A stretch of 64,000 nt of DNA, taken from the NCBI RefSeq assembly GCF_014193585.1, contig NZ_BLXY01000001.1, positions 788,033 to 852,032 of the forward strand, read 5' to 3'. The first letter of the stretch is position 1, and every line of letters begins with the position of its first letter. The stretch is from Geomonas paludis (GTDB lineage Bacteria > Desulfobacterota > Desulfuromonadia > Geobacterales > Geobacteraceae). The position numbers and the translations under genes are program-made. This document shows positions 41,873-50,534 of the stretch, piece after piece. A model generated the notes under the pieces. It did no database searches, was not told the DNA's origin, and worked only from the letters and a program-made list of their open reading frames with translations.

Positions 41873-43255
41873 ATGAAAAAGTACCTGCTGTTGCTTGTTC
41901 TGGTTCCCGCATTGTTGTTCACGCTGCTCCCGCAGGCCCACGCCGAGATCAAGGCACAAAGCTTCTCCCTCTCACCCTTTGTAGGCGGCTACAGCTTCAT
42001 CGGCAAAGAGCACCTGGAAACCGCTCCCGCTTTTGGCGTGCGCGGCGGCTACAACGTCACGCGGCACTTCGGACTGGAGGCGGTCTTCGACTACATCCCC
42101 ACCGAAGGCAAGAGGAACAGCAACATAGGCGACCTCGACGCGTACAACTACCATCTCGACATGCTGTACCACTTCATGCCGGACAGCCAGTTGGTCCCCT
42201 ACGTGGCGGCCGGCTACGGCGGGCAGTCCCGTGAAGCCGCCGGTCCGTTCGAGACCAGCCGTCCCGCCTTCAATTACGGCGCGGGCGTGAAGTACTTCAT
42301 CACCGACGCGGTGGCGCTCAGGGGCGACCTGCGGCATCTCATCCTCAGGGAAGACGGCGAGTCGTTCCACAACCTCGAGTACAGCCTCGGCGTCGATTTC
42401 GTCTTCGGCGGCGTGAAGGAAGCGCCCGCGGCGGTGGCCAAGCCGGCGCCCCCGGTGGCGCAACCGGCGCCCGCCGAGGAGCCGCCCCTGGAGGCGGTCC
42501 CCGCAGCTGAGCCGACGCCTGGTCACTACAAGTACTGCGTCACCCTGCACGGCGAGTTCGACATCGACAAGGCCGCCATTCGTCAGGAGGACAAGGAGCA
42601 GATCAAGCCGGTGTGTGAATTCATGAAGCAGTACCCGACCACCACCGCCGTCATCGAGGGACACACCGACAGCGTGGGGACCGCCGAGTACAACCTCGAT
42701 CTTTCCAAGCGCCGCGCGCAGGCCGTCGTCGATTACATGGTCGCCAACTGCGGCATCGACCGCTCCCGTCTCGAGGCCCGCGGCTACGGTCTGGCGCGCC
42801 CGGTAGCGTCCAACGCCACCGACGAGGGGCGCCAGGCGAACCGCCGCATCGAGGCCATCATCGACTGCGCCTTCGACGTGAAGGAGGTGAAGCCTCCCGA
42901 GCGCCTGTGCATGGCCCTGGTGGTAGAATTCGACACCGGCAAATCGGACATCAAGCCGCAGTACAAGGATGAAATGGCCAAGGTCGCCGATTACATGAAG
43001 AAGTACCCGACCACCACCGCCATCATCGAAGGTCATACCGACAACGTCGGCGGCTACGAGTACAACATGAAACTGTCCCGCGAGCGCGCCGAAAGCGCGG
43101 TGCGCTACCTGGTGGAGAACTTCGGCATCGAGAAGAGCCGCCTGACCGCCAAGGGGTACGGCTACACCAGGCGGGTCGCTTACAACAGCACTGCCGAAGG
43201 CCGGGCCAAGAACCGCAGGATCAACGCCATCATCGACTGTGTGGTGACGAAGTAA
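41873..43255 (+). CDS. OmpA-family protein with two OmpA C-terminal domains
   Basis: 460 residues from ATG 41873, with AGGAGG six bases upstream. Signal peptide to about QAHAE; barrel (about 25-185) closely similar to that of the preceding gene (SFSLSPFVGGYSFIGK); Pro-Ala linker; then two OmpA domains in tandem, each with its own TxAxIEGHTDxVG core (about 225-330 and 350-455). Doubling could allow two contacts with peptidoglycan. The gap of about 240 bases after the terminator suggests its own promoter, which I could not fix. Confidence 0.92.
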   Translation: MKKYLLLLVLVPALLFTLLPQAHAEIKAQSFSLSPFVGGYSFIGKEHLETAPAFGVRGGYNVTRHFGLEAVFDYIPTEGKRNSNIGDLDAYNYHLDMLYHFMPDSQLVPYVAAGYGGQSREAAGPFETSRPAFNYGAGVKYFITDAVALRGDLRHLILREDGESFHNLEYSLGVDFVFGGVKEAPAAVAKPAPPVAQPAPAEEPPLEAVPAAEPTPGHYKYCVTLHGEFDIDKAAIRQEDKEQIKPVCEFMKQYPTTTAVIEGHTDSVGTAEYNLDLSKRRAQAVVDYMVANCGIDRSRLEARGYGLARPVASNATDEGRQANRRIEAIIDCAFDVKEVKPPERLCMALVVEFDTGKSDIKPQYKDEMAKVADYMKKYPTTTAIIEGHTDNVGGYEYNMKLSRERAESAVRYLVENFGIEKSRLTAKGYGYTRRVAYNSTAEGRAKNRRINAIIDCVVTK

Positions 43256-43316
43256 ACTAGATTAAGACTAAGGTTAAGACTAAGAAAACTTGGCAGTAGC
43301 TAATCACCAGCGTAAT

Positions 43317-43350
43317 AAAAAAAGGGGAGGCCGTATGGCTTCCCCTTTTT
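43317..43350. terminator. bidirectional intrinsic terminator
   Basis: AAAAGGGGAGGC/GCTTCCCCTTTT with flanking A and T runs, between the convergent OmpA and HEPN-like genes. It is bracketed by low-complexity arms (AGATTAAGACTAAG at left, its near-inverse at 43383-43397). Confidence 0.8.
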
Positions 43351-43402
43351 GCTGCTCTGGTCCTAGTCTCTATCTCTATCTCTATCTTAATCTTAGTCTG
43401 TT

Positions 43403-44056
43403 TTACCCTATCTCTTTCGCGATGAAGCGCTGTACGCCGCGCAGCATCTCGTCCACGTCTGCGGTGCGGTAGCGCTCCCCTTGTCCTGCCAGGAAATCCG
43501 CCTTCATGTAGCACCAGTCCTTGACCCGCTGGTAGGTCCCCACCTGGTAGGCCTTCGCACGGTAAAGCGCCTCGTTCATCTCGTCGGTGCTGCCGGTTGG
43601 CATCCCCTTGTTGACGCAGATGAGCATCAGCACCTGCTCCAGCAGCACCGAGGCGAGGATGCAGGCGGTGTGGTTGTCGCCACGCTTCAAAAATTCGGAG
43701 GTCCGTCCGCCCAGGTACTCCAGCACCGCATGGTCCAGGAACAGGCCGATCTCGGTCAGGCCTCCGGCTTCGTACTCCGCGCGGGCCGACTGCACGATGG
43801 CGCGGCAGTTGTCGAAGCTTTCCTTGTAGGTGATGTTGATGATCTTGGAGTAGATCGATTGAAAGTTGCGGTAGTAGGCGCTTTCCTCGCCGAAGATCTG
43901 TTGCAGAAGACTAAGCGCCGAGTTGGCCCAGTCCTGGAACAGCTTGGAATCGACGGTCGCGGCGATGTCGTTGATCAGCTGCGAAGAACTCACCTTTTTC
44001 GCCTTCTCGGCGAGCTCCTCGAATTTGCGGGTGACGGTGTAGTCCAGTTTCAGCAT
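43403..44056 (-). CDS. hypothetical all-helical protein, HEPN-like
   Basis: 217 residues, mostly helical. The stretch FLKRGDNHTACILASVLLEQVLMLIC near 135-160 resembles the paired helices of HEPN domains, in which an Rx4-6H motif marks ribonucleases; here RGDNH could fit but the match is loose. A GGGGGT precedes the ATG. No signal peptide. It lies 90 bases after the metallopeptidase gene on the same strand and may share its transcript. Function unknown. Confidence 0.55.
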   Translation of the reverse strand: MLKLDYTVTRKFEELAEKAKKVSSSQLINDIAATVDSKLFQDWANSALSLLQQIFGEESAYYRNFQSIYSKIINITYKESFDNCRAIVQSARAEYEAGGLTEIGLFLDHAVLEYLGGRTSEFLKRGDNHTACILASVLLEQVLMLICVNKGMPTGSTDEMNEALYRAKAYQVGTYQRVKDWCYMKADFLAGQGERYRTADVDEMLRGVQRFIAKEIG

Positions 44057-44145
44057 GACGTCTTACCCCCCTTTGGGGTCTGCGGTTCTGTGGATGCCTG
44101 CCAAGTTATAGTTTTGCCAGTGAAAAGTCAAGAATGGCTTGTTCA

Positions 44146-44727
44146 TTAAGCGGGCGTGATGCTGATGCGGGGGGCCTGCAGGCGACGGGCCACGATGGCG
44201 CTGTGCCGCGAGCGCAGGACCGCCAGGTTTCCCTCCAGGAAATCCAGTGCAGACGGGTCCGGGATGGCAGCCAGGTAGCGGTCCACCAGTTGTCCCATCA
44301 ACAGGTTGTAGGCCTTGGTGGAGGAGCCGTGGGCGTAGTTGCGGCCGGGGAAGCGGCGGATGTCGCCGTCACAGGCAGGGGAGATGTGGTACAGCTCGTG
44401 GAAGATGGTGATCAGCTTCTCGCGGAAAGAGAGCTCCAGGAAGCGGGGGACCAGGAAATAGATGACGTAGAGCATCTCCTCGCCGCGGTGGGTGATGCTG
44501 GGCATGGTGCACAGGACGCTGCGCCTGCCGCGCCGGGCCTTGACCGAGCGTTCTCCGCCGGCAAAGCGCAGCGGGTGGATCTTGGCGAGGCTGCCGCCGC
44601 GGGTGGTCCTGCCGCTGGATACGCAGACCAGCAGCTTTTCGGGGATGATGTGGTGCAGTTCCGGGGAGCGGAGGGTGATGTCGTAGATCAGCCGCTCCAA
44701 CTCCCCGGTCAGGTTCAGCGTGGTCAT
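44146..44727 (-). CDS. putative zinc metallopeptidase
   Basis: 193 residues. HELYH in the segment IFHELYHISPACDGD gives a zinc HExxH motif near residue 110, with a further His in YAHGSS as candidate third ligand. The N-terminal part is basic and has no signal peptide, so it is likely cytoplasmic. Its ATG overlaps the stop of the dihaem cytochrome gene by four bases, so translation is coupled. Substrate unknown; the call rests on the zinc motif and general shape. Confidence 0.6.
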   Translation of the reverse strand: MTTLNLTGELERLIYDITLRSPELHHIIPEKLLVCVSSGRTTRGGSLAKIHPLRFAGGERSVKARRGRRSVLCTMPSITHRGEEMLYVIYFLVPRFLELSFREKLITIFHELYHISPACDGDIRRFPGRNYAHGSSTKAYNLLMGQLVDRYLAAIPDPSALDFLEGNLAVLRSRHSAIVARRLQAPRISITPA

Positions 44728-45023
44728 TGCACTCCGGCGAGCTTGAGCTTGTGGCAGAACAGGCAGCGCATCGGCCCGTCCTTGGGTTTCACGGGGTGTT
44801 TGGCAGGGAAGGGGACGCCGCCCGGATTGGTGTTGTGGCAGGCGGGGCAGCCCTTGTCCGCCTCCATCTTGCTGCCGGTCTTCTTGAACAGCTCGTAGGA
44901 AGGCTTGTGGGTGTCGTCCAGGGGGACGCGCTTGGTCTTTTCCTCGCCGGAAATGACGTAGAAAATGATGAAAACGGCAGCTATGATGCCGATGAAGATC
45001 CAGTCTTTCTTACCAATTTTCAT
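44724..45023 (-). CDS. small membrane-anchored dihaem cytochrome c
   Basis: 99 residues from ATG 45023 (GGAGGG upstream). One N-terminal membrane helix (WIFIGIIAAVFIIFYVI), then two haem-binding sites, CPACH and CLFCH, with extra histidines in DDTHKPSYELF and PAKHPVKP as possible distal ligands. The domain resembles the class III/NapB-like small dihaem modules. It should face the periplasm. Coupled to the metallopeptidase gene. Confidence 0.85.
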   Translation of the reverse strand: MKIGKKDWIFIGIIAAVFIIFYVISGEEKTKRVPLDDTHKPSYELFKKTGSKMEADKGCPACHNTNPGGVPFPAKHPVKPKDGPMRCLFCHKLKLAGVQ

Positions 45024-45113
45024 GTGCCCTCCAAGGATCAAATCTAAGCGGCGAGGTTAAACGGGCCGCAGTCAAAATTCAAGCGAAAACTGCAAACAGC
45101 GGGAAACCAATTT

Positions 45114-45208
45114 TTAACGCAAAGCCGCAAAGCCGCAAAGAAAATCCGAGAGGTTCAAAACCAATATTTTGTTTTTGCCGTCTTTGCGCCTTTGCGTCTG
45201 TGCGTTGA
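45114..45208. repeat. inverted repeat, family E
   Basis: Left arm AACGCAAAGCCGCAAAGCC, right arm CTTTGCGCCTTTGCGTCTG followed by TGCGTT; arms of about 25 bases around an AT-rich centre. It fills the gap between the cytochrome and activator genes. Confidence 0.8.
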
Positions 45209-45217
45209 AATCAGCTT

Positions 45218-46015
45218 TTAGGGGTTTGCCGCGCAGCCGATGGCGCCGTTGTGCTGCGGGTGCTTCGGTATCACGATCTCCATGCCGCACTGCCCCTTCA
45301 GCAGGTCCACCATGGCCCCATTGAGTGCTACCCCGCCGGTGATGACCAGGGTGTCGGAGGGAAAGCGCTTCAGCATCGGCATCACCCGCTTCACCAGGGT
45401 CAGGTTGACGCCGGCGCAGAGCCTGGCAACGGGATAGCCGCGCAGGATCTGGCCGATCAACTCGCTCTCGCCGAAGATGCCGCAGGTCGCGTCCAGCGCT
45501 ACCGGTTCCTCCGAGTGGGAGGACAACTCGTCCAGGCTCACCTCGAGGACCGCCGCCATGTTCTCCAGGTAGCGCCCGCTGGAGGCGGCGCACTTGTCGT
45601 TCATGACGAAGTCGGTGAGCCGGCCGGCCACCACCTGGGCCACCTTGGTGTCCTGGCCCCCCATGTCCAGCAGGGTGAAATTGGCAAGGCCGGTCTGGGT
45701 GCGCGCACCGGCGACGTGGGCCTTGATCTCGGAGATGACGCGGGCGCCGTGCAGGTTGATGCTGTTGCGGCCGTAGCCGGTCACCGTGATCTGCGCCTGC
45801 GCCAGTTCCTCGGCACTGAAGATGCCGCTCCCCAACAGATCGAGTGACAACTCGTCGTTGACGATGCTGCCGTACTTCTTGTAGAAGGCGATGGTGTCCA
45901 GGTCCGCCAGCCTGACGATCTCGTCGCCGCGCATCAGTGCGAACTTCGCCTTCCTGCTCCCCAGATCGATTCCTATCTTCAAAGTGTCTGACACCTGAAT
46001 CTCTTCTCCTGTCAT
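45218..46015 (-). CDS. ATP-dependent activator of 2-hydroxyacyl-CoA dehydratase type (BadF/BadG/HgdC)
   Basis: 265 residues from ATG 46015; GTG 45994 is an alternative. ASKHA fold: IGIDLGSRKAKFAL, LLDMGGQDTK and ITGGVALNGA are the nucleotide-binding loops. C142 (NDKCAASSGR) and C178 (ATCGIFGESE) should hold the single [4Fe-4S] cluster at the dimer interface. Such proteins fire one low-potential electron into a partner reductase at the cost of ATP. The partner is the next gene upstream on the same strand. The gap between them is about 120 bases. Confidence 0.9.
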   Translation of the reverse strand: MTGEEIQVSDTLKIGIDLGSRKAKFALMRGDEIVRLADLDTIAFYKKYGSIVNDELSLDLLGSGIFSAEELAQAQITVTGYGRNSINLHGARVISEIKAHVAGARTQTGLANFTLLDMGGQDTKVAQVVAGRLTDFVMNDKCAASSGRYLENMAAVLEVSLDELSSHSEEPVALDATCGIFGESELIGQILRGYPVARLCAGVNLTLVKRVMPMLKRFPSDTLVITGGVALNGAMVDLLKGQCGMEIVIPKHPQHNGAIGCAANP

Positions 46016-46134
46016 TGCCTGCCGCCCAGATACTGTTCAAGACGTATCCGGTGCGGTTTTATCTTGTGGCGCTGCTTGCCAATTGCAGATGCCATTGTAT
46101 ATTTGGTCACGGGTTTGGCACAGCCGAGGGAGTT

Positions 46135-47118
46135 TTAACTGCGCTCCTCGAGCAATTCCAGAAACCCTTCCAGCCTGATCTTCGTCCTGGCGTCTACATC
46201 ACCCGGCTTGTCACCTTCGAGCGTCAGAATGGGGAGCTTGATGCTCTTTCTGAGCACCATATCCTCGATCTGCCTGAAGCAGAAAGATTGCACATAGTGG
46301 ATCACCCCGTCCACCTTACGTTTCTCCAGTTCACGGCTGATATCGCCGATCCGGTGGAAGATGTCGTAGGGGTAGCTGTAGGCGCGGTACTGCTCCACGA
46401 GGTCCTGGATGCCGTAGGGCATGGAGAACTGCCGCTGGGTCTCGTTGAAGACCACGCGGGCACCTACCTCCTCGACGAAGTCATAGAGTCCGGCAACGAT
46501 AGGGGGGACTCCCAGGTAGGCCAGCCTGATCCGCTCCTTGCGCTCGGGCCTTTGCGCCGCCTGCGCGAGAAAGGCGTCCACCTCGGCCTCGAAGGCCTCC
46601 AGGTCGCCGTTCATGTCGGAGGTGCAGACCTGGAAGTAGTGGTTCTCCTCCCCCGTGACCCGGTTCTCCTGCCAGGTGAGGCGGTCGATCTCGTGCACCT
46701 TCGCCCTAATCCGGTCCAGGCGCGTTTTCGCCTCGCCCACCTCGGCCCAGCCGACGCCGAAGACGGACATGAGCTTCTCGATTTCCGCCTTGAGCGGTCC
46801 GGCCTCACGGCCAGCCGGGTAGGCGAAGGGATAGACCCGCACCCCGTTCAGCGACAGGACCTCCATCAGGGCCTTGGTGTAGCTGCAGTCCCCTTCGGTG
46901 ACGGCGATCATCTCCTTCACGCCGCTGGCGACCACGGCGCCGTAGATACCCTTGATCCAGGCGCAGACGTTGCGGGGGAAGCCGGTGAGTTCGGCATCTT
47001 CTATCAGTGTGGCTTTTTCGGGATAGGTGATGAAGACGTTGTTGAGATCGATGGGGACCACATTCGCCGCGACCAGCACTTCCAGCGGGATGGTGGTGGT
47101 AAAGCCTACTCTGCGCAA
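46135..47118 (-). CDS. 2-hydroxyacyl-CoA dehydratase/double-cubane-type reductase subunit
   Basis: 327 residues from a TTG start (GGAG nine bases upstream). HgdB/BcrB-like two-domain fold, with cluster cysteines C52 (FPRNVCAW), C78 (EGDCSY) and C280 (SFCFRQ). Only one such subunit is encoded, whereas true dehydratases and benzoyl-CoA reductases need two different ones. No CoA-transferase or substrate pathway gene is adjacent. It could form a homodimer like the double-cubane cluster proteins, whose natural substrate is unknown. Co-transcribed with the activator and a small membrane protein. Confidence 0.8.
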   Translation of the reverse strand: MRRVGFTTTIPLEVLVAANVVPIDLNNVFITYPEKATLIEDAELTGFPRNVCAWIKGIYGAVVASGVKEMIAVTEGDCSYTKALMEVLSLNGVRVYPFAYPAGREAGPLKAEIEKLMSVFGVGWAEVGEAKTRLDRIRAKVHEIDRLTWQENRVTGEENHYFQVCTSDMNGDLEAFEAEVDAFLAQAAQRPERKERIRLAYLGVPPIVAGLYDFVEEVGARVVFNETQRQFSMPYGIQDLVEQYRAYSYPYDIFHRIGDISRELEKRKVDGVIHYVQSFCFRQIEDMVLRKSIKLPILTLEGDKPGDVDARTKIRLEGFLELLEERS

Positions 47119-47123
47119 AAGTT

Positions 47124-47462
47124 CTACTCCGTCTTGATGAAATACAGATAGATGAGGAACGCCCCGATGGCGAGACCGCCGAAGGCGAAGGGAAGGGTCG
47201 AAGAAACGTTCAGCGAGTCGCCTTCCGCCGGCATGGTGTAGCGAATCAGGAGCAGTAATGAAATGGTGGTGAAGAGGGCCGCCAGAACGAATTTCGATCT
47301 CACCACCACCGCGTAGAAGGCGACGATCAGGAAACCACAGACGATCCAGGGGTTGGAGAGTGCGGCCTTCACGGTGAGGTGCCGGGCGAAATCTACCAGG
47401 TGGGCCGTCTCGAACGGCGAAAGCTTTTCGGCAGTCTTTTCTAGTAGCTGAGACTTATCCAT
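47124..47462 (-). CDS. small membrane protein of the dehydratase-type operon
   Basis: 112 residues from ATG 47462 (AGGAG upstream). A cytoplasmic N-terminal 35 residues is followed by three or four membrane helices (PWIVCGFLIVAFYAVVV, FVLAALFTTISLLLLI, STLPFAFGGLAIGAFLIYLYFI). No family recognised. It ends five bases before the reductase-like gene, so it is the first gene of that operon. Confidence 0.75.
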   Translation of the reverse strand: MDKSQLLEKTAEKLSPFETAHLVDFARHLTVKAALSNPWIVCGFLIVAFYAVVVRSKFVLAALFTTISLLLLIRYTMPAEGDSLNVSSTLPFAFGGLAIGAFLIYLYFIKTE

Positions 47463-47612
47463 GAGTTCTCCTAACAACGGCTAGATTATATGCATATCGG
47501 CGCATTTAGCAAGAAGTTAAAGAGATAGAGCGTGTGAGGCAGTTTATGTCGGCACTTTTCGATCTGTTTGTTTAAGTAGATGTTAATCACCATTGAGTGA
47601 AAGGAGTCAGTC

Positions 47613-48704
47613 ATGGAAGAGCTCAAGGCGACCCCCCTGCATGCCGACCACGAGAACTTGAAGGCGCTGATGGCGCCCTTCGGCGGGTGGATCATGCCCA
47701 TCCAGTACTCCGGCATTATCGCCGAGCACAAGTGGTGCCGCGAAAAGGCGGCTCTCTTCGACATCTGCCACATGGGGGAGTTCCTCTTCAAGGGTGACGT
47801 CGTCGCCGACGGGCTGGAGGATGTCTTCACCTTCTCGGTCAGCTCCATCCCTGTCGGGCGCTCGCGCTACGGATTTCTCCTGAACGATGCGGGTGGGGTG
47901 ATCGATGATCTCATCGTGTTCCGCCTGGCCGAGAACGAGGCCATGATCGTGGTCAACGCCGCCACCACCGACAACGACTTCACCGTGATCCGCTCGCGGC
48001 TCAAGAACCCCGCCGCCCTTACCGACATCTCCGCCCGCACCGGCAAGGTCGACCTGCAGGGGCCGCTCTCCCGCGAGATCATGGTGCAGCATTTCGGGCC
48101 GTCTATCCAGGACATCCCCTTCTTCAAGTTCATCAAGACCAGCATCCTGGGGAGCGATGCCATCGTCAGCCGGACCGGCTACACCGGGGAGCTGGGCTAC
48201 GAGATCTTCCTTCCCGCGGACAAGGTGGCCGAGCTGTGGCGGCTGCTGCTCGAAGATCCGCGCGTGGCGCCGGCGGGCCTGGGCGCACGCGACCTGCTGC
48301 GCCTGGAAATGGGGTACTCCCTTTACGGCAACGACCTGGACGAGACCATCACGCCCCTGACCGCGGGCCTTTCCACCTTCGTCAATATGAGCAAGGAATT
48401 CGTGGGCAAGACGGCCCTGGAGCGGGAGCTGGAGCAGGGCTCGCCGCGGATGAAGGTCGCCTTCAAGGTGGACTCCCGCCGCGCGCCGCGTCACTTCTAC
48501 CAGATCCTGCACGAGGGGAAGGAGGTAGGTGTGGTGACCAGCGGTGCCTTCTCCCCCATGCTCTCCTGCGGCATCGGCTTGGGACTGGTCAAGCCCGACG
48601 CGGCGGCGCTGGGGACGCGGCTCACCATCAGGCACGAAAAGGTCGAGATGGAAGCGCAGGTGGTGGAGCTCCCCTTCTACACCGGCGGCTCGCTCAGAAG
48701 CTGA
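47613..48704 (+). CDS. gcvT: glycine cleavage system T protein (aminomethyltransferase)
   Basis: 363 residues, AAAGGAG six bases before the ATG. Three-domain GcvT fold with typical PLHADHENLKALMAPFGGWIMPIQY start, FDICHMGEF, and the folate-site segment RTGYTGELGYEIF. It moves the aminomethyl carbon from lipoyl-GcvH to tetrahydrofolate, releasing ammonia. First gene of the gcv operon. No glycine riboswitch was recognised in the 150 bases upstream. Confidence 0.95.
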   Translation: MEELKATPLHADHENLKALMAPFGGWIMPIQYSGIIAEHKWCREKAALFDICHMGEFLFKGDVVADGLEDVFTFSVSSIPVGRSRYGFLLNDAGGVIDDLIVFRLAENEAMIVVNAATTDNDFTVIRSRLKNPAALTDISARTGKVDLQGPLSREIMVQHFGPSIQDIPFFKFIKTSILGSDAIVSRTGYTGELGYEIFLPADKVAELWRLLLEDPRVAPAGLGARDLLRLEMGYSLYGNDLDETITPLTAGLSTFVNMSKEFVGKTALERELEQGSPRMKVAFKVDSRRAPRHFYQILHEGKEVGVVTSGAFSPMLSCGIGLGLVKPDAAALGTRLTIRHEKVEMEAQVVELPFYTGGSLRS

Positions 48705-48708
48705 AATC

Positions 48709-48786
48709 ATTAACAGGGATAAAAGGGATACAGGGGATAAAGACAGGTCTCTAGCAGTTATCCCTTTTATCCCCTTCATCCCTGTT
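48709..48786. repeat. dispersed repeat, family D, copy 3
   Basis: Inverted repeat with arms AACAGGGATAAAAGGGATAC and TATCCCTTTTATCCCCTTC (ending ATCCCTGTT), filling the gap between gcvT and gcvH. Copies at 16690-16771 and 33225-33280. Confidence 0.88.
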
Positions 48787-48823
48787 CGTTTTGTTTTTCA
48801 TCCAATAAACGGAGGACGCACCA

Positions 48824-49195
48824 ATGGCAAAGTTCTACACCAAGGAGCACGAGTGGGTCGAGATGGCGGGGGCGCAGGCGACAGTGGGGATCAGCGAGCA
48901 CGCGGCGCACGAACTGGGCGACATCACCTACGTCGAACTGCCGAAAATCGGCAAGAGCGTCAAACAGTTCGAGGCCCTGGCGGCCATCGAGTCGGTCAAG
49001 GCCGCAAGCGACATCTACGCGCCGGTCTCGGGTAAGGTGGCGGAGGTGAACCAGGCGCTGGACGACGCCCCGGAACTGGTGAACCAGGGGGCCGAGTCGC
49101 AGGGGTGGATCTGCAAGCTGGAAGGGGTCAACGAAGCCGAACTGGTCGCGCTCATGGATGCCGCCGCCTACGACGAGTACCTGAAAGGACTGTGA
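48824..49195 (+). CDS. gcvH: glycine cleavage system H protein
   Basis: 123 residues. Lipoyl-carrier fold with the lipoyl-lysine K59 in ESVKAASD. It shuttles the aminomethyl group between P, T and L proteins. GGAGGA upstream. gcvPA starts one base after its stop codon. The lipoyl group is presumably attached by the LipM and LipA encoded a few genes downstream. Confidence 0.97.
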   Translation: MAKFYTKEHEWVEMAGAQATVGISEHAAHELGDITYVELPKIGKSVKQFEALAAIESVKAASDIYAPVSGKVAEVNQALDDAPELVNQGAESQGWICKLEGVNEAELVALMDAAAYDEYLKGL

Positions 49196-49196
49196 C

Positions 49197-50534
49197 ATGG
49201 GATACTGCCCGAACACGCCGGATGACATCCGGGACATGCTGGCGGCGATCGGCGCGGCCAGCGTTGAGGAGCTTTTCGCCCCCATCCCCGCGGAGCTGCG
49301 CGCCAAATCCTTCGACCTTCCGCCCGGCATGTCCGAGCTGGAACTCATGCGACTGATGCGAGAGAAGGCGGCCTCCTGCGGCGCCGACGTCACCCCCTTC
49401 ATCGGAGGCGGCATCTACGACCACTTCATACCCGCCGCCGTCGATCACCTCGCCTCCCGCGCCGAGTTCTACACCGCCTACACCCCCTACCAGCCGGAGT
49501 GCGCGCAGGGAACCCTCCAGGCGCTCTACGAGTACCAGACCACGATCTGCCGGCTGACCGGGCTGGAAGCCTCCAACGCCTCGCTCTACGACGGCGGCAC
49601 CGCGGTGGCCGAGGCGGCGCTGATGTCGCTGCGCATCACCGACCGGCACAAGGTGATTCTGGACGGGTCGGTGAACCCGCTGCACCGGGAGATCGTCACC
49701 GGCTACCTGCACGGCCTCTCCGCCCAGGCGGTAGACGTCGCGCCGGACGGCTGTGTTTCCGACCTCGCCCGCCTGATGGCCTCCATCGACGACGAGACCG
49801 CCGCCGTCATCGTGCAGAGTCCGAACTTCTTCGGTTCGGTCCAAGACTTCAGGGAGCTGGCGCAGAAGGCGCACGACCACGAGGCTCTTTTGATCGTCTC
49901 CTGTTACCCGATCGCCATGGGCCTGGTCGCCAGCCCCGGCGAAATGGGGGCGGACATCGCGGTGGGCGAGGGGCAAAGCCTGGGCAATCACCTCTCCTTC
50001 GGTGGTCCCTACTTCGGCTTCATCGCCACCCGCAAACGCTTCATCAGGAATCTGCCCGGACGCATCGTGGGCGAGACCATCGACCACCAGGGGCGGCGCG
50101 GTTTCGTGCTCACCCTGCAGGCGCGCGAGCAGCACATCAAGAGGCACAAGGCCACCTCCAACATCTGCAGCAACCAGAGCCTGTGCGCCCTGCGCGGCCT
50201 CATCTTCTGCGCTTCCCTCGGGATGAAGGGCTTCGAGGATCTGGCCCGGTTGAACTACGACAAGGCCCAGTACGCCAAGTCGGTGCTCGGCGCCGTGCGC
50301 GGCGTCGACCTGCTCAACTGTGGCGCCACCTTCAACGAGTTCACCTTGGCCCTTCCCAAGGATGCCGCCGAAGTGGTACAACGGCTGCTCGACAAGGGAA
50401 TAGCGGCGGGTGTGCCACTGGGACAGTACTATCCGGGCATGGAGCGGGCGCTGGTGGTGACCGTGACCGAGAAGCGGACCAAGGACGAGATCGACCGCCT
50501 GGCGGCGCTGCTTGAGGAGGTGTTATGGAGCTGA
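49197..50534 (+). CDS. gcvPA: glycine dehydrogenase (decarboxylating) subunit 1
   Basis: 445 residues. This is the N-terminal half of P protein: [19 protein letters not shown] and [21 protein letters not shown] are typical. In the split form GcvPA lacks the PLP lysine and builds a heterotetramer with GcvPB. The last ten bases overlap gcvPB. Confidence 0.96.
   Translation: MGYCPNTPDDIRDMLAAIGAASVEELFAPIPAELRAKSFDLPPGMSELELMRLMREKAASCGADVTPFIGGGIYDHFIPAAVDHLASRAEFYTAYTPYQPECAQGTLQALYEYQTTICRLTGLEASNASLYDGGTAVAEAALMSLRITDRHKVILDGSVNPLHREIVTGYLHGLSAQAVDVAPDGCVSDLARLMASIDDETAAVIVQSPNFFGSVQDFRELAQKAHDHEALLIVSCYPIAMGLVASPGEMGADIAVGEGQSLGNHLSFGGPYFGFIATRKRFIRNLPGRIVGETIDHQGRRGFVLTLQAREQHIKRHKATSNICSNQSLCALRGLIFCASLGMKGFEDLARLNYDKAQYAKSVLGAVRGVDLLNCGATFNEFTLALPKDAAEVVQRLLDKGIAAGVPLGQYYPGMERALVVTVTEKRTKDEIDRLAALLEEVLWS

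Noticed and set aside
47478-47612. Glycine riboswitch upstream of gcvT
   Set aside because: No paired aptamer cores or terminator/anti-terminator could be found in the leader.
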